Position numbers and translations under genes: made by a program. The notes beneath the pieces are model-generated. The model was not told the origin of the DNA and ran no database searches. It saw only the letters and a list, made by a program, of their open reading frames with translations. Positions 1 to 11,245 of a DNA stretch of 64,000 nucleotides are shown here, piece after piece; positions within the stretch are counted from its first letter, which is position 1, and every line of letters starts with the position of its first letter. Source of the stretch: Trematomus loennbergii. Lineage: Eukaryota > Chordata > Actinopteri > Perciformes > Nototheniidae. The stretch is taken from positions 2,486,122-2,550,121 of the forward strand of contig JAAOOA010000524.1 of assembly GCA_012861695.1 (NCBI GenBank), given 5' to 3'.

Positions 1-41
1 AGTGAAATTCGGCATGCTTGGTTATTGTTTGAGGCACGGTG

Positions 42-88
42 CGTGTGTGTGTGTGTGTGTGGTGTGTGTGTGCGTGTGTGTGTTGCTG
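42..88. repeat. (GT)n microsatellite, interrupted
   Basis: A GTGTGT tract with single-base interruptions (GGTG, TGCG) near the left edge of the window, inside the presumed sphkap intron 3. It precedes the longer CA tract by about 120 bases. Confidence 0.95.
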
Positions 89-207
89 GCTGGCTGCATT
101 GTTAGGCTCTCACACACACTTGCACACAAGGCTTCAATTGTCCAAACGTATTTATGCATAAAATCCCATATGGCTGTACAAAACTGTCAGGCAGGCAGAT
201 TTCGCTC

Positions 208-1311
<1,104 letters not shown>

Positions 1312-1507
1312 CATACATTACATTACATGTCACTTGTTAGACGCTTTTATCCAAAGTGACTTACACACTCAATACTGTGGACAATCCCCACAGGAGCAAT
1401 TTGGGGTGAAGTGTCTTCAGGGACACAACGACATGCTGACTGCAGTGGGGTTTGAACCTGTGCTCCCCTGATCCAAACACCAACGCACAACCCACTGCGC
1501 CCGCCTC
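1312..1507 (-). repeat. tRNA-derived SINE with an L2/UnaL2-type 3' tail
   Basis: Read on the minus strand, the copy has a tRNA-like head with an A-box-like CGCAGTGGG and a B-box GGTTCAAACCC, followed by a body ending in a TTTGGATAAAAGC hairpin segment and a TGTAA-type repeat. The 5-base loop GGATA and TGTAA tail are, as I recall, the hallmark of eel UnaL2 and the SINEs it mobilises. The stem here carries a mismatch. A second copy is at 11026-11245 and shares the body almost base for base. Confidence 0.75.
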
Positions 1508-3661
1508 ACATCTTCCTTGTTGTGAACAGAGTGCAAATGAACAAACTTTGAAGAAGTGTTTGTTTTAAGAGTGACTTCAAACTAAATTCACCTTTTTTTT
1601 TCCTCACCTGAACTTTTTGTATCCAAACTTTATTTATTACCCTCTTTTATAATTATAACAGTAATCTGAGAACGGGTTTTTATGTAACTGTAGGGAATAA
1701 AGTTACCTTTTTCTACATCCTGATTACTTCATCCTTTTCCCATGTAATCCGTTAGTCCCCGAGCCTGGGATATGTAAATGGAAAACTGGGGTTTCTCATC
1801 ATGTCAGATGGACAGTCTGAAGTAACAAAGACTAACGGAGAGTTGTCTTCCTGCTCTGATCCTACTGTAAGTCAGCGCCTCGGCTGACAGCGTATTTATT
1901 CTGCTCTCCCTCTCTCTGGTCCGGGAAGAGGACGGGTCAGGACATGACTCACTACACCAGGTGAAGTGTTTGAATCCAGTGATGAATGAATCTCTCCTGC
2001 AGGGGTTTCAGATTCCAAGCAGGCGGACAGATAACAGGCTTAAAACCAGAATGTCTTTCTGTGTAAAAAGCGTATAAGCACCAACTCTCTCATTTGGCTA
2101 AGCATGTGTTTTAAAGAAAGGGAAGCATACATGTGAGTTGGGCACGAAGCTATTATCGACGTCACTGCCTCTCTATGGTGTGGTGATGACTTTGTTGGTG
2201 AAAGAGCAGCACCAGGCTTAGGTTAATAATCTGTTTTTGAGGGGTAAAACGCCTTTTATTCCCCCAAGATAACCCTCGTTCCATGGCTTAATGTTTTATC
2301 AGTGTCACATCGGCTTCAAACACAGATCTATAGAAGGAACCGCACAGAGATTATGCAACTATTAGCCATGCAAGAAAGGAAAAAGATGCCGCGTTCATCT
2401 ATAAAATGCACACGCTGTCAAATCTCTGAGGGCTGTGATGAAATGCAGTGTGACTATCACAGCAACGTGACACTTCTCTGCAACTAAAAACACGATCAAA
2501 GGTGACGGCGGCATGCAGCCAGAGGTGATGGAGCGAAACGCAGCAAATTCAAAGCTTTTATCTTTTATTTAGCTCACTTTTTTATGGCTTCTCGCCTCAC
2601 TATTTAGGACTGTTTCTGTTCCTGAAAAACAGATCATTTTCACCCTCAAACACACGTTTCTTAGAGAACTCAGCCCAACGGATTCATTTGGTTTAATGTG
2701 GAGTTTTATAGTCAGCTTCCAATGAAATCAGAGCAGTCTTCTTTTAACCTTTAGCCAAATCCAATTCAATACTATAATTGCGTTGGTCCATTAAAGCTGA
2801 AATGAAACGGCTAAGTCATCAAAAAGAAAATTCCTCTCCTCATTACGCGTTGGTCTTTTTCACTTTCTGCTGACAGAGTTTCCAATGCGGCTCAATCAGC
2901 ACTCATTGTCTCATCGTCTTCTTCTTCTTAACGTTCCTCTCAGTTGTTCACCCTCCTCCGTCTGCCTCTCTGTACAGTTCAGTCCAGGACAGCAGCATGT
3001 ATTCCTCACAGTGTCATCTTTCCTACGGTGCCGTTTGATTGATCGGCTGCGAAAAAAAAGCCAACGGTGGATCCAGAGTCGGAGCAGCGATCCGTCACGA
3101 GAGTCCGAGAGCGACGCTGAGGGAGGACTGGCCACATCTGCTCGCACAGGAAGTCAAGAAAACAAACGACCACTGTCTGACTCAAACTAAAACTGAAGAT
3201 GGAGCAGTTTTGGTTGTGCATTTCTCAAAAGAACAATGGAGAAAAAAAACGTCTGCATAATCAGAAACTCAGGTAGGAGTTGGCAGAAAGTGAGGTTTCA
3301 AGTCTCTCGTCACGAAAAACAAGAAGAATGTGCAAATATCTGCCTGGTGCGAACTTATCACCACTGCTGTAATGTTTCTTCAAGCAGTTAGGATTAGACT
3401 CGCCCTCCCATTTACCCTGGGGGAAATGTCCCCACCACTTTTTGAAATTGCTATTTGTTCAAAATGTTCTGAAAAATAGCGAACAAAGAGAAATGTAACA
3501 ATTAGAACAATGTGTTTATTTGGACAACAGAACATGTACCATCTCAATAATGGTTTGTTCGTTTACACTTGGAGGGTGTATTTCTGGGAAGCCAGTTGGT
3601 TCAATTTGTAGATGGGACACATTTAATATAAGGCCTACTACTCTATTACACTTTTTCTTTT
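1508..3661. other. Presumed intronic DNA; one short decayed repeat
   Basis: Mostly unclassified sequence. At about 1660-1775 lies a minus-strand fragment of the repeat whose complete copy is at 47542-47911 (CATGTAATCCGTTAGTCCCC matches its left end in reverse). An open frame at 2885-3190 has no recognisable family and no convincing splice context. No other feature is supported. Confidence 0.5.
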
Positions 3662-4299
3662 TTAACCCTTAGATGCATAAGTGGGTCTTTTTGACCCGGT
3701 GAGGTGGTTTTCTTGAAGTATCTTTGTAATTACATTTTTTATCATTTCATATTCCAGCTATTCCTCAAAAAACATGTTTTGGATATCATGCCATTCTAAT
3801 TTTAAATTTAAATTTAATAAATTTTAAGAAATTGTAGTTTATGTATTACTACCCCAAGCTTCCATACAGTAAGTGGGTCTTTTTGGACCCGGTGAGGTGG
3901 TTTTCTTTGTAATTCAAAAAATGTATCATTTCATATTCCAGCTATTCCTCAAAAAAACATGCCATTCACATTTTTAATTTACATTTTAAGAAATTGTAGT
4001 TTTTGTATTAGTACCCCAAGCTTCCATAAGTGGTCAAAACTGACCCGCATGCATTTTCTATGGCTCCTATGGGAGAACGTTTTTTTTCAAAATGACATTT
4101 CTAAAATATAAATAGTGAAAAATTAAATATAAAATATTTCTAGTGTGAACCAAAATATAATACTAAATATTATACAAGAGATTTTTCTTAACCAAAATGA
4201 CAAAAATGGCATAAAAACACATATTATTCTAATACGGGTCCTTTTAGACCCACTTATGGAAGAGTGTAGGGTCCAGCCACTCGTGCATCTAAGGGTTAA
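3662..4299. mobile_element. piggyBac-like non-autonomous DNA transposon (630 bp) with TTAA duplications
   Basis: The element runs 3666-4295, flanked by TTAA at 3662-3665 and 4296-4299. The ends are inverted: CCCTTAGATGCATAAGTGG on the left and, in reverse complement, CCCTTAGATGCACGAGTGG on the right. A TTAA target with CCC ends is typical of piggyBac. There is no transposase ORF. Inside, a segment of about 190 bp is tandemly duplicated (starts near 3679 and 3871), and GGGTC...GACCC mini-hairpins occur near 3681, 3873 and 4237. It could also be called a MITE. Confidence 0.85.
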
Positions 4300-4326
4300 A
4301 TGTGTAGCTACCTAGTTACATGTTCA

Positions 4327-4836
4327 ATAATTGTTGTGCACCGTCAAAAGTGTTGAGTCAGTCATGTTTCATGTTGTTGTTTGGTAATTTTTGTATTGTC
4401 TTTCACTTCCTGTTTTGTTTTGACACTCACTTGTTACGTCTCATTCCAGGTTCCTAGACTCTTGTGTGTTTCTCCCGCGCTCATCAGCGTTCACCTGTGC
4501 CCAGTTATCTCCTGCTTAAATTCCCCAGTCTCCCTTTGTTTGTTGTCAGTTCGTCTTGTCCTGTCCTCATGCCAGAACTCTGCTCATCAGCGTTTGCTCT
4601 TCTTGTCACATTCCCTATTCATGCTCCTGAAACTTATTGTAAGTTTTTGTTCCTCACATTGTGAGCGATTATTTGTTGTGCCTTATGGAAACCTTTTTTG
4701 TCGCCTCGTTAAGAGTGCCGTTATTTTTTGTATATCCTTTTGGCAAATAAAGTATATTACTTATACTTTATCTCTGGCTCCCGGGTCGTGCATTTGAGTC
4801 CTTTCTTCCTTGTGTATCCAAGTTCGTAACAATAAT
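4327..4836 (+). mobile_element. Solo LTR of an LTR retrotransposon (500 bp) with 5-bp duplication
   Basis: The LTR is 4332-4831, starts TGTTGTGCACC and ends TTCGTAACA (TGTT...AACA inverted ends). It is flanked by perfect ATAAT duplications at 4327-4331 and 4832-4836. A polyadenylation signal AATAAA lies at about 4746, consistent with an R/U5 boundary on the plus strand. No gag, pol or second LTR is present, so it is the product of recombination between two LTRs. A 5-bp duplication is usual for Gypsy or ERV families; which one cannot be told here. A 138-codon ORF inside it is incidental. Confidence 0.85.
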
Positions 4837-5646
4837 TGTCCTGTGGCGGCCACGGCTTGCTGTTTGAGTAAAGGAAAAAACAGGTTGGTCTGTTTGTTGT
4901 GACAGTGATGAATATAATATGTATTGATAGGAGGTATAAAAGGAGATAAGAAATATACAACTTCTTGGGTTTTGAGGAGTTGCAGTACTTATTCATGTCC
5001 ACACTGATTTCCTGCCACTAGACACTGCTAACCTTTCCCTGTGCTGCTATCGCCAACATCTCTCGCTCTCACACACTCTTACACACTGCCCCAATGAGCC
5101 TGAATCATATGCATCAGAGAGGATGGAAAACATATCAGGTCTGTTAACAAACACATATAGGCGGATGGGTTAAGTAGTATGTGAGATTGGCTGTAGACAA
5201 ACAGATAGATACACAAATGCACACATGACCAAACACATGATAAAAATGACGTGGGGGACAAGAGTCATGTTGGAAAATACATGAATCTACACAGTGCTCT
5301 ATCTAATGACTGATGCACAGAGCATTTCCCCTCAGAAAACACACTGAACTATAAAGTGGGTTCTTTTTTTCCATAACTTGCATCAGAATATACTGGGAGC
5401 CGCCGTATCTGAATATCTTTAAAAAAAAACACTGATAAAACGCACAGCTGTTCTGTAGACGTCTCGTCCCGGTCGATGCAGCTGGTGTCTGCAGACTTCA
5501 GGAACATTTAACACTCACACTTACAAAGTGCGACACAAGTGTGTGAGACCGCCGCTCTTGCTAAATTACTGCTATTACAGTTACCTTGGTAATGCTTTAA
5601 AAACATGTATTACACAGGGGATTGGGAATATAAAGCAAAACTGTGT
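4837..5646. other. Presumed intronic DNA with no recognised feature
   Basis: No recognisable exon, element end or long tandem repeat. A few short open frames exist on the minus strand without family resemblance. Confidence 0.5.
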
Positions 5647-5742
5647 TTGTTAGTAGACATTAGAATAAATATAAAAAGTACTTTTTATATTTATTCTAAT
5701 GTCTACTAACAACTTAAGGGTTTTGTCCTTCAAAACCCTTAA
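5647..5742. repeat. 66-bp perfect palindrome followed by a second perfect hairpin
   Basis: Positions 5647-5712 form a perfect palindrome: 33-base arms with no spacer, centred on AGTACT at 5677-5682, with outer ends TTGTTAGTAGAC and GTCTACTAACAA. One base later a second hairpin begins: arm TTAAGGGTTTTG at 5714-5725, loop TCCTT, arm CAAAACCCTTAA at 5731-5742. Together they form a cruciform-prone double foldback. It may be a recently inserted foldback MITE or a fold-back sequencing artefact. Confidence 0.9.
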
Positions 5743-6523
5743 ATAATGTTTTTGGAAGGACAAACAGAAGCAGGTTTTAATGGCTTCAATATATAAGGCT
5801 TCAAAACCATGCTATGTGTGATCGCTGTGTGCACATGTGATGGCGATTCATTGCTGAAATTCATCTTTAAGTCTGCAGAGAAACAGATAATGGCTTCTTG
5901 TTTCAGCATCACTGCTTGGGAAGATTTCTTTAAGGACCATGATTCTGTGAGCTGACCCCCCTGCTCTTATAATTAAACGCGGATCACTGAGCTGAGGCTC
6001 TGATCAGCGAGGTCACAGATAGCACTGCTCAGACTGTGGAGGTGTCATTTCAGAAAAACCTAAGAAATGGCAAAGAGACGAGATATTTTGAAGCTTAAGG
6101 TGAGAAAACTGATTACACCCGAGGAAGGAGAATCAGACTTGCTAGGCTATCACTGAAGCGTGGGGATATATTTAATTCATTTTCAGAAATTCAGATGATG
6201 CTATTTCTTCTCGCCTATAAAAAAAAGAAATCCTGCAGTGTCGAGATATGTCATGCAGTTTTTAAAGGAAAGAAAAAACAGCTGATGTCACTCTCAAAAA
6301 AAAAGCCCTGCCTTGGAGCGCCTGACAGATGGAAATCCTGAATGTTATTCATGCTTAACTTACAATTAACAATGAGTGAGTGATCAAAGGTGGCACATTA
6401 GATTTGGGCGACAGTGAGGATTAAGCGTGTGTGTGCTCTGGAGCTAAAAGCCTTTCTCTCTTTTTTGTTAAGCTTTCTCTCTTGATGTATTTTTAAATCC
6501 TTGCTAAAAGACCAAGTAGTACT
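5743..6523. other. Presumed intronic DNA with no recognised feature
   Basis: No exon or element end recognised. Short A runs (about 6220, 6297) only. Confidence 0.45.
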
Positions 6524-7292
6524 TTAAAGGGCCCATATCATGCTTTTCCAGGTTATTCCCGTCCCCTTGTGTGTTATGAAGGTTTTTATGCATGTAAACG
6601 GTCTGCAGAGTCACAAACCCTCAAAGTACACCCTGTAGCGAGTAAAACTCTAACACAGAAAAGACCTGTCTATGCTGCCCCAGAACGCCTCGTTGGAGAT
6701 TTCTCTTTTTCCATTGTTTACTTCCTGGGTTCTGTGACGTGTGAACACCCAAATCAACAACAAATGACCGGATTGGCCCAAATGGACCAATGGACCAGCG
6801 AGCTCCTCACACACCAGGACCTTTAGCGTACATGTTCAACTAACAGGAGTCCCCATTGACTTGCATAGAGCTCCCTGGTGGTAATAGACGAGTTGGGATA
6901 GTGGAGAAATGCTCTCCGCAGACCCATTCTCACAGCGTTATAAACCTTTTTCTTACTCAATATCAAGCCACACTTATTGTTTTTACTTCGGCTGTGAGTG
7001 TTTGTGTGTGCTCAGGATGAGTTTCGCTGTCTCGCTGTAACGCCGACCCGGAAACCTGTCCGCTCCTCGCAGCAGAGTAACGTCCCGACCAATCAGAGCA
7101 CACTGGGCTCACAGGGAGGGGGGGCAGGAGCTCCAACAAGCCGTTTAGGACAGAGAGTGAATACACATACTATACAGAGATGCTGTATGAGAAACCAATG
7201 TGAGTTTGGAAATTGCACAATTTAAATCTATTCTAGTAGACCTCAACAATGGAATTATGATCAGTAGAAATGGCCATGACATGGGACTTTAA
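6524..7292. mobile_element. T2/Kolobok-like non-autonomous element, complete copy (761 bp)
   Basis: The element is 6528-7288, flanked by TTAA at 6524-6527 and 7289-7292. The left end AGGGCCCATATCATGC and the right end read in reverse (AAGTCCCATGTCATGG) are inverted repeats. TTAA targets with AGGRR-like ends match the T2 MITE/Kolobok group described in frogs. It contains the family's body motifs: GGTCTGCAGAGTC, then CCAATCAGAGC and the stretch before GAGAGTGAA. No transposase is encoded. Confidence 0.8.
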
Positions 7293-9336
7293 ACAGTCCA
7301 GAAGATCCTCACTGAACATAACATTCTACCAACAACGTTTATGAAAACTAAAAGACACGTAGTTTGTGCGGACATCATAACAACATTTTTTGTCTGTAAC
7401 GTCATTCCTTATGTTTTTTAAAAGCCAATTACAGTATGTTCTCCTTTGTTTTAAAGAGGTCCCATTGCGTAACTGCACTACGTTTTTTTTTGCACAACTA
7501 AATACTGGTAATATTTACATTAATTATGTGACCGTCTATGTTTCATGTTTCCTGTAGATATTTTATATTTAATATAATAAAGTCTTATCTTATCTTATCT
7601 TATTATTATTTTTGGGGGTTTTATCTTTCCTGTAGTGTGTTATACGTATGTGTACATACAAGAGGGAGTTTCTCTCCAACACATTGTGTGGATCAGTGTT
7701 CATGAAGCGACAGTATATATAGGAATGTAATGGTTACAGATATCATCTCAACAGTTGGATTTGTAAAATCTAATTACAGGATGTGCCAGAGTCTGCCCCT
7801 CCATGTCAGCTCAAATAACAATTATAATCGTGTCACAGTGTTTGAAGATTTCCATCTGTGCTAAATCTATCTCAGCACGCACCAAGCAGAAGGCGACGAG
7901 AGCCTGAAAATGGCTCATTAACAACCACGATAACAAATGTTTGTAGTTTCCTGTCAACCAACAAATAAATCTGCGGCACGAATTGGAAAGTCCATGTGAG
8001 GTCGAGACGACATGAACGTCTTCATGCTGAGAGTCCAGAAACTTTAGTCCAACAAGAGTTCTCAAAATCAAAGCAGAAAGTCAAACTATGGAAATATTTC
8101 AGAGTTTGTATTACAGCAGAGATGATGGTTTCTGTATTAGTGACACAAATAAACCACAACAAACCATCTTCCAATAATAAATTGCCTGCTGAGACAAAAT
8201 GGATCTTTTCACAATCTTTCAGCAGAATGAAATTGCATCTTCCATAACATCTACTTGAAAAAGACTCCTTTGGTTTATTGCAACCAGCAAAGTGATTGTG
8301 AGAAATAATATTATTTAAATGTATTCTGCCAACGCATCTTCAAGACGGCACAACACAAGCATTCAGAGAGCTAGCAACAAAGACAGCCGTTTTCTCAGCA
8401 TTAGAAGTAACATTTTCTGTAGACTCAAGGCACCAATATACCTAAAAAGGTGTTTTACCCTTTTTGGGATGCCTATCATTTGAAGCAAATTTCTCTAAGG
8501 TTTTCTTTAGAGCAAATGCTGGTCAATCAAAAAAGTCAACATGCTGTTTCTACCACAGTGTTTTCAGTAGTCTACCGTACGGTGGCCGACAGGTGCAAAC
8601 ACGGCCCGAAACACTTCCATTAGGAGAAACACACAGCAGCTTCAAAAACAATGCATATATTAAAACACAAATGTGCCAAAACACATGCAATTGAGGAAAC
8701 ATCTTCACCAACTTCACAACACATGAGCAGCATTTGGAAAGCATTCACCAAATTGACCAAACGTACGCACGGTTACTAAAAGCGCTGCTAAGACCGGAGT
8801 GTATGTTGACGTTAAGGGATCACAAAGTTGGCCAACTATCACTCTTGTTGGAAATGTACTGACAATATATCATTGCAGCTCTGCTAGCTAGCCAACCTAG
8901 TAATCATGCGATCATATTAAAATAAGCCAATAAAACGTACACTAGTGTTTGCACTTCTGGGCCACCATACTAACAGGAATGATTGCATGTGAGATCTAAC
9001 AGTTGACTCTATAATGCAATGGCTATTGATTATCCTAAACATTTTCTCAACACACATAGTGACACACCAAACCTTCAAGAACTGTCTAACCTCCAGCAGC
9101 GAAGGAGCACCATCAACCTGCTGCAAAAAACATTTTCACCACCTCCACACCCAGAAGCAATCCAAAAGACACAGAGTGAAGAATGTTTTCAATCATCTCT
9201 TTATATTCATTCCTCGCTGTCATTTCAAGCCACAAACGCGCCTCTTGCAGCTTTCAGGCTCTACACTAGATGAGTTGCTCCATTTTTGTTGCCATAAGGG
9301 TGCAAGTGTTTCCTCGTGCACCGTATGCTCACTCAC
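7293..9336. other. sphkap intron 3 sequence, with a probable LINE 3' tail
   Basis: Around 7400-7610 the sequence ends AATAAAGTC followed by four TTATC units, which looks like the 3' tail of a severely 5'-truncated LINE. The rest, up to the exon 3 donor, shows no exon or element that I recognise. Confidence 0.4.
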
Positions 9337-9447
9337 CATGGTGCAGCTGCCCTCCGTGTCGTCGTCCAGCAGGCCCAGTCGGCACAGAGCCTTCTCGTTC
9401 CTCAGCCAGTACTCCGGGGAGTCCATCACGCTGTTACTGCACAGCAC
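9337..9447 (-). CDS. sphkap: sphkap coding exon 3
   Basis: A 111-base exon of exactly 37 codons, phase 0 at both ends. The acceptor TGTGTGCAG is at 9456-9448 and the strong donor GTGAGTGAG starts at 9336 on the minus strand. It translates as VLCSNSVMDSPEYWLRN and continues EKALCRLGLLDDDTEGSCTM. Joined to exon 2 it gives ISACKK-VLCSNS, which matches the remembered human SPHKAP segment (ITACKK, VLRSNS, then YWLQN and C.IGFVED). This stretch carries most of the identification. The next human residues (CFVNLD...) were searched for by eye further left on the minus strand and not found, so the following exon is probably outside the window. An inner AG at 9438-9437 could act as an alternative acceptor but would break the phase. 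Confidence 0.88.
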
Positions 9448-9825
9448 CTGCACACAGACCAATATCAGTACAGGAGATCACCCACACAGTGAGAGAAGGT
9501 GATACAAATGTGGTATTAAAGGTCACCCATTATGCAAAATCCACTTTTTCATGTCTTTTCTACATCAACATGTGTCCCCTCTTCTTCATGTCTCTTCTAC
9601 ATCAACATGTGTCCCCTCTGTGTAAAGAGACTCTGAACGTTTCAGGAAAAAAGATTCTCTCACTTTTTGTCCTGATCCATTTTATAAAAACCTGTCTGAA
9701 AATGAGCTGATCAGATTTTGGCCACTTTATGATGTCATAACGATGTTTTGGCTTGTGTAACCATTAGCCAATCACCAACCATAATAATCACCTTATCACC
9801 TGAATCTCCTCCTAGAGCACCATTA

Positions 9826-10466
9826 GCCGCGTTCACACCAAGTACTTTGCCGTACTCAGTGCCGGCACTCAGTGCCCCGGCACTTATTACCCCAGGGCAT
9901 TTAGTACAGATCGCGTTCACACCGGAATAAGTTCCCTGAGGGAGGATTACGCAAATGAGCCGCTGACGTCACTTCGTCTTCTTCTGCTTTGGGTTTACTG
10001 GCAGGCCGCAAACCACTTCACGGCGTATACTGCCACCCGGAGTCCCCGGCCGGAAGTCCCCGGAGTTGGGGACTGGCTTCAGTAGAAGCTGCTGGGAGTC
10101 CCAGCAGCTTCTACTGAAGCCTTCCGAGTAAATCGCCAGAACGCCGACACCTCCTCATCACTCCACCGCTTCCATGTTTTTTTTGTGTAGCCATAAGTTA
10201 GTCTCTCTGTGTTTGTGCGCTGGGAGAATGCTAATGCTAATAATGCTAATGCGAGGATAATAAAATGGCAGCTCTCCAAAACATTTCAGAGTTTTACGGG
10301 GCGTGGTTTGCAATTCGCCCAGCCAATCAGAACTGGGGCACTTTTTTCCCCCAGGAAAGTACCATCTCTCAGCAGGCACTAAAAATGGGGGTAACAATTC
10401 CCGGGATTAAGTGCTCTTTTTGGTGTGAACGCGACATAAGGGGTACTAACGGAACTAAACGCGAAA
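9826..10466. mobile_element. Non-autonomous DNA element with GCGTTCACACC ends (copy 1, right end missing)
   Basis: The left terminus is GCCGCGTTCACACCAAGTAC. The body matches 39641-40033 closely, whose right terminus (ACTCCGGTGTGAACGCGGC) is the inverse of this left end. This copy stops after AACTAAACGCGAAA, so its last roughly 35 bases are lost. It contains a 47-base palindrome at 10075-10121. No ORF of interest; the superfamily is unclear (hAT- or Harbinger-like). Confidence 0.7.
10075..10121. repeat. 47-bp palindrome inside the GCGTTCACACC element
   Basis: Perfect 23-base arms around a single G at 10098: outer GGCTTCAGTAGAAG, inner GGGAGTCCC. The related copy at 39641 begins with the right arm only, so the palindrome is part of the element. 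Confidence 0.9.
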
Positions 10467-10941
10467 GTTGTTTGTATATATCTGAGACCTGTGATATATT
10501 GATGAAAAACAGTATAATAGGGTTTAAATGTTTAAGAAATGTAACCCTAAAGCGTAGTACATGAATGTATGTCTTTTATCTTGTGCTGAGTGGTGTTTAG
10601 TAACCATGTTTATCTGAGTCTGCATGAGGCATCCTCTCATGCAGACTTCACTTCAGCACGTATTTATCTTTGTGTATTCTCAAACCACTGTTGGATTTCC
10701 AAGAAGTGCAAAAACATGGAGAAACCAGAACATGACGAACCAGCTGCAGAGAGCAAAATTGAACTATTATGCAACCTAAATAAATAAATGAGGGGACATA
10801 CTGCAATTGAACACTCGAACTCAGAAGCTCCTGTCTCCAGTGTTTTTCTTGAGACACAAAAAGAAATGACTAGTTTTAGGGGAAACAACAAAAGTATTGT
10901 AATCCTTAATATTCAGATGTTTTAAGGAGTAGGATGAAGCG

Positions 10942-10985
10942 TTACATTACATGACATGTTAGACGCTTTTATCCAAAGCGACTTG
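10942..10985 (-). repeat. Isolated SINE tail fragment, inverted relative to the next copy
   Basis: Read on the minus strand this is the GCTTTGGATAAAAGC hairpin segment and TGTAA-type tail of the SINE family, without a head. It faces the intact copy that follows, forming inverted ends about 300 bases apart. Confidence 0.7.
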
Positions 10986-11025
10986 GAACAAGTGTTGTAT
11001 AGACTTTATAAAGTCTGTGAGAATT

Positions 11026-11245
11026 GGGAAGGTGTGTGGTGCAGTGGGTTGTGCGTTGGTGTTGCGTTGGTTGTGCAGGTTCAAACCCCACTGCAGTCAG
11101 CATGTCGTTGTGTCCCTGAGACACTTCACCCCAAATTGCTCCTGTGGGGATTGTCCACACTGTGGACTCCACAGTATTGAGTATGTAAGTCGCTTTGGAT
11201 AAAAGCATCTAACAAGTGACATGTAATTTAATGTAATGTAATTAA
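11026..11245 (+). repeat. tRNA-derived SINE with GGATA stem-loop tail
   Basis: A-box TGGTGCAGTGG at 11037-11047 and B-box GGTTCAAACCC at 11078-11088 give a tRNA-like pol III promoter. The body leads to a 3' hairpin: stem GCTTT 11192-11196, loop GGATA 11197-11201, stem AAAGC 11202-11206. The end is AATGTAATGTAATT. This hairpin and TGTAA repeat are the recognition features known for UnaL2-type L2 LINEs, so mobilisation by an L2-clade partner is inferred. It lies in sphkap intron 2. Confidence 0.78.

Larger units (their letters stand above)
9516..10527. mobile_element. T2/Kolobok-like element, subfamily B, interrupted by another element
   Basis: TTAA at 9516-9519 precedes AGGTCACCCATTATGC; the other end is CAGTATAATAGGGTT followed by TTAA at 10524-10527. 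The left part (CTTCTACATCAACATG, TGTGTCCCCTCTGTGTAAAG) is nearly the same as the copy at 56505. A different element is inserted at about 9826. The outer element sits in sphkap intron 2, only 68 bases from the exon 3 acceptor. Confidence 0.75.

Noticed and set aside
10942..11245. A MITE with 45-bp inverted ends
   Set aside because: The right half is a complete SINE with pol III boxes and the left half is only its tail in reverse, so two retroposed pieces explain it better.
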